Shown one piece after another: positions 1 through 8,042 of a DNA stretch of 64,000 bases (positions within the stretch are counted from its first letter, which is position 1; each line of letters starts with the position of its first letter). Origin of the DNA: Actinobacteria bacterium 69-20 (GTDB lineage Bacteria; Actinomycetota; Actinomycetes; Mycobacteriales; Nakamurellaceae); contig MKSW01000017.1 of assembly GCA_001897425.1 (NCBI GenBank), positions 9,743 through 73,742 on the forward strand. Direction: 5' to 3'. The notes under the pieces were generated by a model that saw only the letters and a list, made by a program, of their open reading frames with translations, was not told where the DNA came from and searched no databases. A program made the translations under genes and the position numbers.

Positions 1-565
1 CGGGCAGGGTGGCGGGCCTGATCTTGCGTGCCCGTTTCGCGGTTCCAGCGCCGCGGATCGCGCAGGGATTGAAGTCGATGAGCCGGACGTGCGGCTCCGT
101 GGCGGCCGTCATGATCGTCTTTAGCAGGCTGTAGGCGTGTGCGCGCATCGTCGGTGTCCCGGTCCCGAGCATCGTGTGCCAGGCGTCGACCTGATCGGCC
201 GTTATCGACCGGATCGGCCGGTCGCCGAACGTCGGCAGGATCAGCCGGTCGAGTAGGTGCCGGTAGTGCTCCAGGGTGCGCGGCTTGCGGCCGTAGTCGG
301 CAGACTTGCGCATCCAGGTCTCGGCCCAATCGCCGAACGTGCGCCCGGCGGTCTTCATCTGCCCGCCCTGCCCCGTCGCCGGGGTCCACACGCCCTCGGC
401 GATCGCCGTATGGATCTTGCGCAGCCACGCAGCGGCGTCCTCGGCGGTGTCGAACGTCGCCGGAGCGGTGGACCGCTTACCGTCGGCGCCCGGCCCGATA
501 TACGACGCTTGATAGCGCCGTGACGGAAGCCTGCGGACCTTGCCGAACCCTCGCCGTGTCGCCAT
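1..565 (-). CDS. Phage-type tyrosine integrase, N-terminal part (runs off the left edge)
   Basis: Reading leftwards from ATG at 565 gives 188 open codons that continue past the window edge. The product starts MATRRGFGKVRRLPSRRYQA. Residues 1-55 look like the basic arm-DNA-binding region of phage integrases, and about 70-150 (TFGDWAETWM, then EHYRHLLDRLILPTFGD and ITADQVDAWH) is the SAM-like core-binding domain. The catalytic domain with the R-H-R-Y residues would lie outside the window, so activity cannot be judged. A purine stretch (GACAGGGG) lies about 8 nt before the ATG. The gene points away from a tRNA 3' fragment about 150 bp to its right, the usual layout at the end of an element integrated into a tRNA gene. 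The body of the element therefore extends to the left of this window. Alternative: a relic of an older element. Confidence 0.82.
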   Translation of the reverse strand, partial: MATRRGFGKVRRLPSRRYQASYIGPGADGKRSTAPATFDTAEDAAAWLRKIHTAIAEGVWTPATGQGGQMKTAGRTFGDWAETWMRKSADYGRKPRTLEHYRHLLDRLILPTFGDRPIRSITADQVDAWHTMLGTGTPTMRAHAYSLLKTIMTAATEPHVRLIDFNPCAIRGAGTAKRARKIRPATLP

Positions 566-710
566 GCCGAACCCCTGTCGTCGTGCCCCCGGCGTGCACC
601 AGCAACGTTAGCATGCGTCCTCTTGTGTCATGGTGAATTCAGCGATACTGTGTCGAATGACAGCAGGTCAAACCGTATTTCAGCACCTGGAACACAGTAA
701 CGCCGGATCG

Positions 711-745
711 GTCGAATACTGGTTCGATCCCAGTATCGCCCACCA
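711..745 (+). repeat. tRNA 3'-end fragment, probable attachment site of the integrated element
   Basis: The sequence folds as the 3' end of a tRNA. A T-arm has stem ACTGG (718-722), loop TTCGATC (723-729) and stem CCAGT (730-734); then follow the acceptor 3' strand ATCGCCC (735-741), discriminator A (742) and encoded CCA (743-745). The matching 5' acceptor strand GGGCGAT and the D and anticodon arms are not found upstream, so it is not a complete tRNA gene. Its position beside an integrase fits an att site where only the 3' half is duplicated. The parent tRNA cannot be named from this piece; the sequence would fit a valine tRNA. Confidence 0.7.
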
Positions 746-879
746 GGTATTCGCAGGCAGAGGTTTGCAGAAACTCTTGGCTCGTGTCGCAGTGACGGCG
801 ACCGCTTTCGTTGCTCACATATTGCCCACAAACCTCAGCGATCAGCGTGATTCCGGGTGATGCCACCAAGAGCAGTCGA

Positions 880-885
880 TACGCT
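880..885 (+). promoter_or_regulatory. -10 hexamer TACGCT of a probable leaderless promoter
   Basis: TACGCT fits TANNNT and ends 6 nt before the GTG at 892. No ribosome-binding site precedes that GTG, so the transcript probably begins at or next to the start codon. This supports GTG 892 over the upstream ATG at 811. Confidence 0.4.
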
Positions 886-891
886 TCCTGG

Positions 892-1227
892 GTGGCCTAT
901 GACAAGGACCTCGCCGACCGCATCCGAGCGCTGCTCGCCGGTGAGTCCGCGATCGCTGAGCGGCGGATGTTCGGCGGTTTGGCATTCCTCGTCAGCGGCA
1001 ACATGGCGGTGGCCGCCAGGGGCCGCGGAGGCCTGATGGTGCGAATCGACCCCGAGGCTACCGATGCCCTTGCCGCCAAACCCCATGTCGAGCCAATGCA
1101 GATGCACGGCCGGGAGATGCGCGGCTGGCTGCACATCTCCGCCGAAGGTGTACGCACCCAGCGGCAGCTCGGGCCATGGGTGGCGCGCGGCGTCACGTAC
1201 GCACGCTCATTGCCGCCCAAACCGTAG
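892..1227 (+). CDS. TfoX N-terminal domain family protein
   Basis: The 111-residue product begins MAYDKDLADRIRALLAGE and has the pattern of the TfoX_N family: RRMFGGLAFLVSGNMAVAA in the middle, then MVRIDPEATDAL and the conserved end RGWLHISAEGV..WVARGVTYARSLP. Such small stand-alone proteins are widespread in actinobacteria, and their biochemical role is not established; the name comes from a domain of the competence regulator TfoX. An upstream in-frame ATG at 811 would add 27 residues that overlap the tRNA-fragment spacer and do not look family-like, so GTG 892 is preferred. The gene stands alone between the integrated element and a patatin-like gene. Confidence 0.75.
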   Translation: MAYDKDLADRIRALLAGESAIAERRMFGGLAFLVSGNMAVAARGRGGLMVRIDPEATDALAAKPHVEPMQMHGREMRGWLHISAEGVRTQRQLGPWVARGVTYARSLPPKP

Positions 1228-1468
1228 CGCCCGCGGTACCACGGGCCAATCCGCTACCGCACGTTCGTATCTCGTCCTAGGCTTCCGCGAGCGCAGCACT
1301 ACGAAGTCGTTGCCATGGCGGTAAAGTGCTTTCAATCGTGACTCGTCGGCAGGAGGTGGGACCCATGAACGCGGTATGCACAGTGGGCGCTCCCCTGCAG
1401 TCCACGATCGCGCGACTGAGATAGTCGCCGCCGGGAGCGCCCGACAAGCACTTCCGAAAGGCGACTCC

Positions 1469-2476
1469 ATGAACACAACACCTTCCTCAACTTCGGATGT
1501 CACCTCGACGACGGTCTCCGGTCGGTCGAAGCCCGAGCGGGACCAGCTACAGACTGACGCCGCGACACGGACGCGCGTCGCGGGCGAGCGGGCATTGGTC
1601 CTCGGTGGCGGCGGATCGACAGGCAACGCCTGGCTGATCGGCGTCCTCGCCGGCCTGTTCGAGGCCGGGCTCGACGCGACCGCGGCCGACCTGACCGTCG
1701 GAACGTCGGCCGGGGCCACGGCCGCGGCTCAGATTGCGGGCGCGAGCCCGACCGAACTGCTCGCCGCCATCCTTGCCGATCCTCCCCAAAAACGACCCGA
1801 CCCGGTCGATTCCGACCGAGAACGGGTTCCGATCAGGCCGGCGGCAGACGGCGTGGCCAGGATAAGGAAGATCATCGATTCCGCCGCTGATGCGGCCGAG
1901 ATGCGCCGCAAGATGGGCGCGGCCGCGCTTGCCATGGAGGTCGACATGGAAGCAATGTCCGACGGCTCCTGGCCATCACGGTGGCGCGCCACGGTCGCTG
2001 CGCGGCTGCCCAGTCAGCTCTGGCCGCAGCGAACGGTACTTATCACAGCGGTCGATGCGCAGACCGGCGAACCTGTCGTGTTCGACCGCCATAGCGGCAT
2101 AGCCCTGGTGGACGCTGTCGCAGCCAGCTGTGCCAGCGGCCTGCCACACCGGATCGGAAACCGCCGATACATCGACGGCGGTTTCCGATCCAACGCCGAG
2201 AACGCGGACCTGGCGGCGGGATACGCACGGGTGCTGGTGCTGTCACCCTTCGGCGGCAGGTCACTGACACCGCCGGAATGGGGCATGTATCTCGCGACGC
2301 AGGTCGACGAACTCCGTCTACGCGGCAGCCGAGTCGAAACGATCTTCCCGGACGCCGACTCCGAGCACATGTTCGGCGCCAATGCCATGGACCTTTCGCT
2401 GCGCCCGCCGGCAGCCCGAGCCGGATACGACCAAGGCAGAGCCCTCGCCGAGCAACTCACCGAATTCTGGCTCTGA
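1469..2476 (+). CDS. Patatin-like phospholipase family protein
   Basis: This 335-residue protein is a probable lipid acyl hydrolase of the patatin family. The oxyanion-hole glycine motif GGGGSTG is at 46-52, the nucleophile elbow is GTSAG with Ser80, and the catalytic aspartate sits in YIDGG near residue 236. The Ser-Asp dyad is therefore complete. The first ~40 residues are Ser/Thr-rich and not conserved-looking; there is no convincing signal peptide. An earlier in-frame ATG at 1376 exists, but ATG 1469 has a GAAAGG ribosome-binding site 8 nt upstream. The substrate cannot be read from sequence; phospholipids or other acyl esters are typical. It is a single gene followed by 178 bp of spacer. 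Confidence 0.85.
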   Translation: MNTTPSSTSDVTSTTVSGRSKPERDQLQTDAATRTRVAGERALVLGGGGSTGNAWLIGVLAGLFEAGLDATAADLTVGTSAGATAAAQIAGASPTELLAAILADPPQKRPDPVDSDRERVPIRPAADGVARIRKIIDSAADAAEMRRKMGAAALAMEVDMEAMSDGSWPSRWRATVAARLPSQLWPQRTVLITAVDAQTGEPVVFDRHSGIALVDAVAASCASGLPHRIGNRRYIDGGFRSNAENADLAAGYARVLVLSPFGGRSLTPPEWGMYLATQVDELRLRGSRVETIFPDADSEHMFGANAMDLSLRPPAARAGYDQGRALAEQLTEFWL

Positions 2477-2654
2477 CACGCTCGAAATCGGCGATCGGAG
2501 ACGACATCACGACACCAAGCCAGCCCGCAGAGGTTGATAGTGGTACGCCAACGCCCGAAGGGTAGGCGAGGTGGGCTCGTGGTAGAAAAGGTCGGCCGAG
2601 CCCAGCACGGGCCGGCCTCGCCGCCGGGTGACGCGGCGTGGTTGGAGGGCTGAC

Positions 2655-4121
2655 ATGTTCCACTCCACGCACGGGCCGGCCTTGGGTTGGATGCTCGTCG
2701 GCGTCCTGATCGTATTCGCCCCGTGGCTGTCCGAACGGGTGCGGCTGCCCGGCGTGATCGGCCTGTTGGTGGGTGGAGCGCTGATCGGAGCGCACGGCCT
2801 CGATCTGATCAGCAATCCGGCCGTTCTGCAGAGTGTGGGAAGCTTCGGCCTGTTGTATCTGATGTTCCTGGCCGGCCTGGAGTTGGACCTGGGGGCTTTC
2901 GCCGCGCTTCGCCGGGTCGCGCTCGGGTTTGGCCTGCTCACCTTCGCACTTCCGCTGCTGGCCGGATTCGCGGTCGCGTGGTGGGCAGGGTATTCGTTGG
3001 CGGCCGCCGTGTTGATCGGCTCGTTCTGGGCCAGCCACACTCTGGTGACCTACCCGGAGTTCCGGCGCCGCGGCAAGTCCGGTAACCGGGCCGTCGCCGC
3101 GACGGTCGGCGCGACCATCATCACCGACACTTTGGCGTTGATCGTGTTGGCTGTGATCGCCGGGCTGCAGACCGGCTCCCGCCCTGGAGCCGTGTTGGCG
3201 CTCCAGATACTTGCCGGGCTGGGCATCCTTGTCGTCTACAGCCTGTGGGTGCTGCCGCGCATCGCCCGGCTTGTCTTCCGCAGCGTCGGACAGGAGGCCG
3301 TGGCGCGGTTCGTGTTCACCGCGGCCGCGTTCGCGTCGGCGGCCCTGCTCGCGGAGGTCGTCGGCATCGAAGGCATCGTCGGGGCGTTCTTCGCCGGGCT
3401 CGGCATCAACCGGCTGGTGCCCGCTGCCAGCGCGCTGATGGAACGAGTCGAGTTCGTCGGCTCGGCCATCTTCGTGCCCGCATTCCTGGTGTGGGTCGGA
3501 ACTCTCGTCGATCCGGTACTGCTCGCGTCCACAGCCACCCTGCGGTTGGCCGGACTCTTCCTCGTTGCCCTCGTCGTCGGCAAGGCCGCCGCGGCCCTGA
3601 TCGCGGGCGCCCTGTTCCGCATGCGGACTGTCGAGATTGCGGCGATGTTCTCGCTGTCCTTGCCGCAGGCCGCCGCGACGCTCGCCGCAACGGTGGTCGG
3701 GAGCGATCTTGGCCTGTACGGCGCCGGCGTCGTCAACGCGGTGATCGTCGTGATCGTCGTGAGCATCCTGATCTCCTCGATCCTGGTCAGCCGGTGCGCG
3801 CCCCGGCTGACCACCGCGGCGGTCGACACACCCGACATCGGGTCGGCTGTGCTGCTGCCGCTGTCAGCCGATCGGGAATCGGGTGCGGTCGCGGCACTGT
3901 CGGCACGGCTGGCCGCCAACTCGCACGGCCTGGTGGTACCGCTGCGGATCGTGCTCGACCGCGCCGACCCCACGCACGTGCCGAAGGCACGTGCGGCCCT
4001 CGCCGATGCCGCCGCAAGCCTGGCCAAACTCGGCGTCGAGACCCGGCCAGCGCTGCGAGTCGACCAAACCGCAGCCGCCGCCTACAGTCCGAGAGCATCG
4101 AACAACAGGCCAGCCTGGTGA
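2655..4121 (+). CDS. CPA2-type cation/proton antiporter, membrane part (frame broken near 4082)
   Basis: The 488-residue product has about 12 hydrophobic segments over residues 1-375, beginning WMLVGVLIVFAPWLSERVRL, with the family-typical FLAGLELDL near residue 80. It belongs to the monovalent cation:proton antiporter-2 (KefB/NhaS3-like) group that exchanges K+ or Na+ for H+. ATG 2655 has GGAGGG about 7 nt upstream. After the membrane domain (about residue 390) a soluble universal-stress-like domain begins, ending ALRVDQTAAAA, then a short unrelated tail and TGA. The rest of that domain continues in another frame from about 4082 to 4621. One missing base in the GC-rich run around 4075-4084 would explain it. 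Either the gene is truncated in this strain or the base call is wrong. Confidence 0.85.
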   Translation: MFHSTHGPALGWMLVGVLIVFAPWLSERVRLPGVIGLLVGGALIGAHGLDLISNPAVLQSVGSFGLLYLMFLAGLELDLGAFAALRRVALGFGLLTFALPLLAGFAVAWWAGYSLAAAVLIGSFWASHTLVTYPEFRRRGKSGNRAVAATVGATIITDTLALIVLAVIAGLQTGSRPGAVLALQILAGLGILVVYSLWVLPRIARLVFRSVGQEAVARFVFTAAAFASAALLAEVVGIEGIVGAFFAGLGINRLVPAASALMERVEFVGSAIFVPAFLVWVGTLVDPVLLASTATLRLAGLFLVALVVGKAAAALIAGALFRMRTVEIAAMFSLSLPQAAATLAATVVGSDLGLYGAGVVNAVIVVIVVSILISSILVSRCAPRLTTAAVDTPDIGSAVLLPLSADRESGAVAALSARLAANSHGLVVPLRIVLDRADPTHVPKARAALADAAASLAKLGVETRPALRVDQTAAAAYSPRASNNRPAW

Positions 4122-4621
4122 TCCTCGACACCGAAGACGCGATCCTGGAACCAGCCGACGCCACCGAGTTCATCCGCGCGGCAGCGGTCCCTACAGCAAT
4201 CCTCGCCGGAAGCACCCAGGACGGCTATCGACGCGTGCTCGTCGTCCTGGACAAGGTGGATCTCGAACGCTACAGCGCGGCAGCGTCGGTAGCGGTCCGG
4301 ATCGGTGCTCGCTGCGCCGGCCGAGACACCCCGGTCGTCGTCATCACCCCCACCGACGGACGCGACTGGGCGCTCCAGACAGCCAACGCCGGCAAAATCA
4401 CCGTCACCGCCACACGGGAACAGCGGTTCATGGCCGCACGAAAACACCTCCAGCCGGGGGACCTGCTCATCGTCACGGGACGGCGAGCCAAAGCCACCGA
4501 CAGGGCCGCACACCGCCTGACCGAGACCGCGTCCGTACTCACAGTGCACGCACCCACCACCGGAGCCGGCACCACCGCCACCGCGGTACCGGCCCGGATC
4601 GCGGTAGGCAGACTGTCCTAA
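4118..4621 (+). CDS. C-terminal universal-stress-like domain of the antiporter, in shifted frame
   Basis: The shifted frame is open from 4082 and reads QSESIEQQASLVILD, which continues the sense of the preceding antiporter frame. It runs on as a Rossmann-like, USP-type half-domain (RRVLVVLDKVDLERYSAAAS, VVVITPTDGRDWAL, LQPGDLLIVTGRRAKATDRA) to a stop at 4621. Coordinates are given from the GTG at 4118, which overlaps the antiporter stop as GTGA and could permit coupled translation; from there it is 167 residues. I prefer a single ancestral gene of about 655 residues broken by one base over two genes, because the upstream residues of this frame belong to the same domain. Confidence 0.6.
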   Translation: MILDTEDAILEPADATEFIRAAAVPTAILAGSTQDGYRRVLVVLDKVDLERYSAAASVAVRIGARCAGRDTPVVVITPTDGRDWALQTANAGKITVTATREQRFMAARKHLQPGDLLIVTGRRAKATDRAAHRLTETASVLTVHAPTTGAGTTATAVPARIAVGRLS

Positions 4622-4671
4622 ACCGCTACCCCACCACCAAAACCACCGCGGGCCAACCCTCGACCCTGGTG

Positions 4672-5022
4672 TCACATCCGCTCGCCGGACAGCATCTTCC
4701 GGTTCACCCAATGCTCGGCGTAGAAGGACAGCACCGGAACCACGCCGGCCAGCAGCACCTTGAGCAGGTTCGTGAGCTTCCACCGTGCGCGATACGAGAG
4801 ATCGAACGCGAGCAGCACGTAGATCGCGTAGAGCACGCCGTGGATCGGCCCCCACACCGCCACCGCCCAGCCGACGTCGAACCCGTACTTGAGCACCATG
4901 GCCAAGACGAGGAGCAGCAGCCCGACGCCGACCACGAACGACGCAATGCGGTACCGGAGCAGCGCGGCCGCGATCTTGGGCGTCAGCGTCCTGGTGAGGC
5001 TCGGCTGGGTGTCAGCGGGCAC
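4672..5022 (-). CDS. DUF3817 family membrane protein
   Basis: The 116-residue product has three predicted membrane spans (FVVGVGLLLLVLAMVLKY, VWGPIHGVLYAIYVLLAF and LLKVLLAGVVPVLSFYAEHW), with GPIHG in the second. This is the pattern of DUF3817, small integral membrane proteins common in actinobacteria and without a known function. GTG 5022 is chosen because it lies inside the 3' end of the upstream gene (11-bp overlap) and yields the family-length N-terminus VPADTQPSLTRTLTPK. It is the last gene of a three-gene set with the next membrane protein and fbiD, so translation is probably coupled. Confidence 0.75.
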   Translation of the reverse strand: MPADTQPSLTRTLTPKIAAALLRYRIASFVVGVGLLLLVLAMVLKYGFDVGWAVAVWGPIHGVLYAIYVLLAFDLSYRARWKLTNLLKVLLAGVVPVLSFYAEHWVNRKMLSGERM

Positions 5023-5551
5023 GTCGTTCGTCCTGTTCTGCAAGCGCGGCGAGCGCACGGTTGTACGCCGCCAGTTCCGGATCGTCGTCATCGTCGGCGT
5101 CGTCGATGTAGCCCACTCCGACGGTGAAAACCTCCCGTTCGGGATTCGACGATCGAGTATGACGCTGTTCGTGTTCCACGCGGGTGTCGGAATCCTCCGG
5201 CCCGGCGGGCGCGTCCGGCGCGGAGACGTCCGCCTCGTCATGGTCGACCGGCAGCGCGTCATCGGCGTCGTCGTTGTCGGTATCGATGCCGGCCGCCTCG
5301 CCGATCTGCGCCTCCCGGGTCGACTCCAGCTGCAGGAAACGCAACCACATGTAGATGAACGACCCGGCGAATACGGGCCACAGCAGCGCATACCCGAGGT
5401 TCTGGGCGGTGCCCCGGGCGGCTTCGAACACGTTCCACTGCCACCAGCCCAGCCGCAGGCAGGTCAGCGCGGCGGCCAGCACCAGCACATGGCCGACCAG
5501 CACACCCGGTCGGAGGTAGCGGCGCGACACACCTCGACGGTACCGGGTCAT
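5012..5551 (-). CDS. Conserved actinobacterial membrane protein with acidic C-terminal tail
   Basis: The 179-residue product has a basic start (MTRYRRGVSRRYLRPG), a first membrane span (VLVGHVLVLAAALTCLRLGWWQW), a second around NLGYALLWPVFAGSFIYMWL, and a cytoplasmic-looking tail rich in Asp and Glu with runs such as DDADDDDDPE. The tryptophan-rich LRLGWWQW after the first span is typical of a family conserved in Mycobacteriales and often found beside DUF3817. No enzyme motif is visible and I do not assign a function. It overlaps fbiD upstream by 4 bp (ATGA) and the DUF3817 gene downstream by 11 bp, so the three form one transcription unit. Confidence 0.7.
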   Translation of the reverse strand: MTRYRRGVSRRYLRPGVLVGHVLVLAAALTCLRLGWWQWNVFEAARGTAQNLGYALLWPVFAGSFIYMWLRFLQLESTREAQIGEAAGIDTDNDDADDALPVDHDEADVSAPDAPAGPEDSDTRVEHEQRHTRSSNPEREVFTVGVGYIDDADDDDDPELAAYNRALAALAEQDERRAR

Positions 5552-6198
5552 CCGACGCCTTGGCGGTCTGTCGCCGGGGAGACCAGGTCGCCAGCCTCGC
5601 TCCGGGTGTATCGACCGGTGACGCCCGCCAGGTCCGCTATCACGTCGACATCGCAGCGGAGGCCCGAATCGTCCGGGAGCTGCAGCCCGGCCGCGCCGGA
5701 GACCCGGTGCGCGGCAAAGGATCCCGGTCCGTACTGCGGTCGCAGCTGGGCCGCGTCACGAGCCGCGAGCAGGGTCGTTCCGGTGCCTTGGCGATCCGGG
5801 ACCACGGCTCGCGGCACGGCCACGGCCTGCCGCAGCGCATCGTCGAGTTCCCCGGGTTCGAGCGAGGGCAGGTCCGCCGGCAGCACCGCGACCGGACGGG
5901 AATCATCGCCGCCCATCGCGGGGAGCGCCCCGCATGCCTCGCGGATCACGTCGTTCAGGCCGACGACCCCGGTCCGGCGGGCGCACACGCCCGGCATGCC
6001 CCGGAACAGGTCCCCGTCTGCTGGATCGTCCACCAGCACCCAGACACCCCCGACGCGGTCTGCGGCCGCGACGGCCGTCACGGTGTCGAGCGCCATGGCC
6101 CGCGCCAACCGCCTGCGGCTTTCAGGATCGAGTGCGATCCGGGACTTGCCGATGCGAGTGGACTTGATCGGAACGAGCACCAGCCAGGACAGCGTCAT
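5548..6198 (-). CDS. fbiD: Phosphoenolpyruvate/2-phospholactate guanylyltransferase
   Basis: The 216-residue protein matches the CofC/FbiD family, which joins GTP to phosphoenolpyruvate (mycobacteria) or 2-phospholactate in the first step of coenzyme F420 synthesis. Visible motifs are LVPIKSTRIGKSRIA (nucleotide-binding loop, residues 8-22), PVAVLPADLPSLEP (metal/nucleotide-binding Asp), VPDRQGTGTTLL and the late FGPGSFAAH-like stretch, here YGPGSFAAH. The start is ATG 6198 in the context GGTATGACG. F420 users are present in the genome: a PPOX family protein of the F420-binding type is encoded at 27946-28410. Whether PEP or phospholactate is used cannot be decided from the sequence. Confidence 0.85.
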   Translation of the reverse strand: MTLSWLVLVPIKSTRIGKSRIALDPESRRRLARAMALDTVTAVAAADRVGGVWVLVDDPADGDLFRGMPGVCARRTGVVGLNDVIREACGALPAMGGDDSRPVAVLPADLPSLEPGELDDALRQAVAVPRAVVPDRQGTGTTLLAARDAAQLRPQYGPGSFAAHRVSGAAGLQLPDDSGLRCDVDVIADLAGVTGRYTRSEAGDLVSPATDRQGVG

Positions 6199-6360
6199 AC
6201 CCGGTCAAACCTGACTGCCGACCGGAACGGGGTTCACATCTCACATTGTCACCACCCCGCGACGCGCCCCGCTCGCGGGTCCCCTGTCATCAACACCGCA
6301 GTCGACACCGCCCGCCGACAACGGCAGTCGACACCGGCCGGCACGGCACACCGGCGCCGA

Positions 6361-6366
6361 TACCAT
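6361..6366 (+). promoter_or_regulatory. -10 hexamer TACCAT, probable leaderless promoter
   Basis: TACCAT fits TANNNT and ends 8 nt before ATG 6375, with no Shine-Dalgarno sequence in between. It favours ATG 6375 as the start of the lipoprotein gene. Confidence 0.35.
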
Positions 6367-6374
6367 CGACAACC

Positions 6375-7994
6375 ATGCGACGCGCCGCCGACAGAATCCC
6401 CGGTGGCACGGTCGGCGATCGCGATCGGCGGGCCGTGATCACTGTGGTCATCGCGATCATGACGGTCGCCACACTCGTGCTGACGTCCTGCACCATCGGC
6501 CCGTCGCGCAGGCCCGATCTGGCGATATCGGGCGGCAACACCACCGCGCCGACGCGGACATCAGACCGTCAGCCCATGCCGCTGGGGCCGGGCGGTCCCG
6601 GCCGAACCGCGCGGCCGCTGGCCTGGGGCGACTGCCCGGCGACGACCCCCCGGACGGCGCCCGACGGGACCACCTTCACCGTGCGCTGCGCCACGCTCAT
6701 CGTTCCGACGTCGTATCCGGAGCCGAACCGCGGGTCGATCGAGTTGCACGTCGCGCAGGCGCGGGCAGCCGAGACACCGCCGGGCGCACCACCTCTCGTC
6801 GTCACGCTCGGTGACCCGGGTGCGGTCAGCGAGGCATCGATTGCGGCGACCGCGGCGGCGCTACCGGCCGATATCCGCGCGCACTACACGATCGTCGCCA
6901 TGGATCCGCGCGGCACCGGCGAGTCGACACCCATCAACTGCGTCTCGGCCAGCACGGCCCGCGCGATTCTGGGCATGGCCGCCGACCCCGGAACCCCGAC
7001 CGGCACGTCCCAGCTCACATCGATCACCCGCCAGCTCACCTTCGACTGCGGGGACACGGCCGGCCCGGCGCTGACGAAGATCAACTCGACCAACGCCGCC
7101 GACGATCTCGACTCGCTCCGCTCGGCCCTGCGCGTCGACCGGCTCAGTATCCTTGCGCGCGGCGGCGCGACGATCGGAGCGGTCTACGCGGACCGGTACC
7201 CCGGGCGGGTGACGGCCATGGTCCTCGACTCCCCCGCCGATCCGACGCAGACGCTGCAGGATCGGGCCGTCGCGACCGCGACCGCCGCGCAGACGCTGCT
7301 TCGCGACTTCGCCGCCGCCTGCACGGCACGCACCGGCGGCTGCCCACTCGGCGACGACCCGGTCGCGGCGATTACTGCTCTCGTCCATCGGTTCGCCACC
7401 AGTGGAACCGACGCCGGGCCGTGGGTGATGACCGCGGGAAGTGTGCTCCTCTCGCTCATCGAACTCCTGCCGGACCCGACCGCATGGCCGCCCCTCGCGG
7501 ACGCCCTGGCCGCGCTCGGCGACGGCAACGCGCGGCCGCTCGCCGACCTCGTCACCGGCGCCCTCGGCGGCGCGGATCTCACGGCTCGGCTGTCCGCCCG
7601 CGTCATCTACGACTGCAACGACACCACCGATCGGCTCGACCTCCGCGACGTGGCGGGCGCGGTGACGCCGGCGCGCACGGCCGCTCCGATGCTCGGCCCG
7701 TACGCGGTTGCGCTGTCCGGGCTGTGCGCCTCCTGGCCCGCGCCCGACGAGGCGCTCGGCAGGCTCTCCGGCGCAGGCGCACCGCCGATCATCGTCATCG
7801 GGTCCGTGAACGATCCTGTGCATCCGTTCGCGGCCGCGAGGTCGGTGGCTAGCCAACTCGCGTCGGCGACCCTGGTGACGTGGCAGTCCGGTCGCGACGG
7901 CGCGTACCCGGCCAGCGGGTGCATCGCATCGATCGTGGACGACTATCTGCTCCATGCAACGGTGCCCGACCGCGGCACGCTGTGCCCGCCATGA
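6375..7994 (+). CDS. Exported lipoprotein, alpha/beta-hydrolase fold (TAP-like), nucleophile degenerate
   Basis: The 539-residue product has a lipoprotein signal: hydrophobic core at about 20-36 and lipobox LTSC with Cys39. The body follows the tripeptidyl-aminopeptidase-like alpha/beta-hydrolase family: YTIVAMDPRGTGES near residue 178 and YADRYPGRVTAMVLDSP after the nucleophile position, then a C-terminal lid with PIIVIGSVNDPVHPF. The usual G-x-S-x-G elbow is absent; the aligned stretch reads LARGGATIGAVYADRYP, where the serine position is occupied by arginine. It may therefore be inactive, or use another residue. Mycobacteria carry a comparable secreted protein close to msrB, as here. Mature cysteines (Cys in TFDCGD, YDCND, SGCIA, GTLCPP) could form disulfides outside the cell. 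Confidence 0.8.
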   Translation: MRRAADRIPGGTVGDRDRRAVITVVIAIMTVATLVLTSCTIGPSRRPDLAISGGNTTAPTRTSDRQPMPLGPGGPGRTARPLAWGDCPATTPRTAPDGTTFTVRCATLIVPTSYPEPNRGSIELHVAQARAAETPPGAPPLVVTLGDPGAVSEASIAATAAALPADIRAHYTIVAMDPRGTGESTPINCVSASTARAILGMAADPGTPTGTSQLTSITRQLTFDCGDTAGPALTKINSTNAADDLDSLRSALRVDRLSILARGGATIGAVYADRYPGRVTAMVLDSPADPTQTLQDRAVATATAAQTLLRDFAAACTARTGGCPLGDDPVAAITALVHRFATSGTDAGPWVMTAGSVLLSLIELLPDPTAWPPLADALAALGDGNARPLADLVTGALGGADLTARLSARVIYDCNDTTDRLDLRDVAGAVTPARTAAPMLGPYAVALSGLCASWPAPDEALGRLSGAGAPPIIVIGSVNDPVHPFAAARSVASQLASATLVTWQSGRDGAYPASGCIASIVDDYLLHATVPDRGTLCPP

Positions 7995-8030
7995 CGATTG
8001 CGCGACGCGCCGGCGCCGTCGGGTGCTGCG

Positions 8031-8036
8031 TACAGT
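8031..8036 (+). promoter_or_regulatory. -10 hexamer TACAGT, probable leaderless promoter of msrB
   Basis: TACAGT ends 6 nt before ATG 8043, and no ribosome-binding site precedes the ATG. The spacing fits transcription starting at the start codon. Confidence 0.45.
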
Positions 8037-8042
8037 GATTCC

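Noticed and set aside
139..636. Plus-strand open frames opposite the integrase
   Set aside because: Composition is Arg/Ser/Pro-rich shadow translation; the minus strand holds a convincing integrase.
639..869. Minus-strand frame containing GDTGIEPVFDRSG
   Set aside because: This is the familiar false translation across a tRNA 3' end, not a gene.
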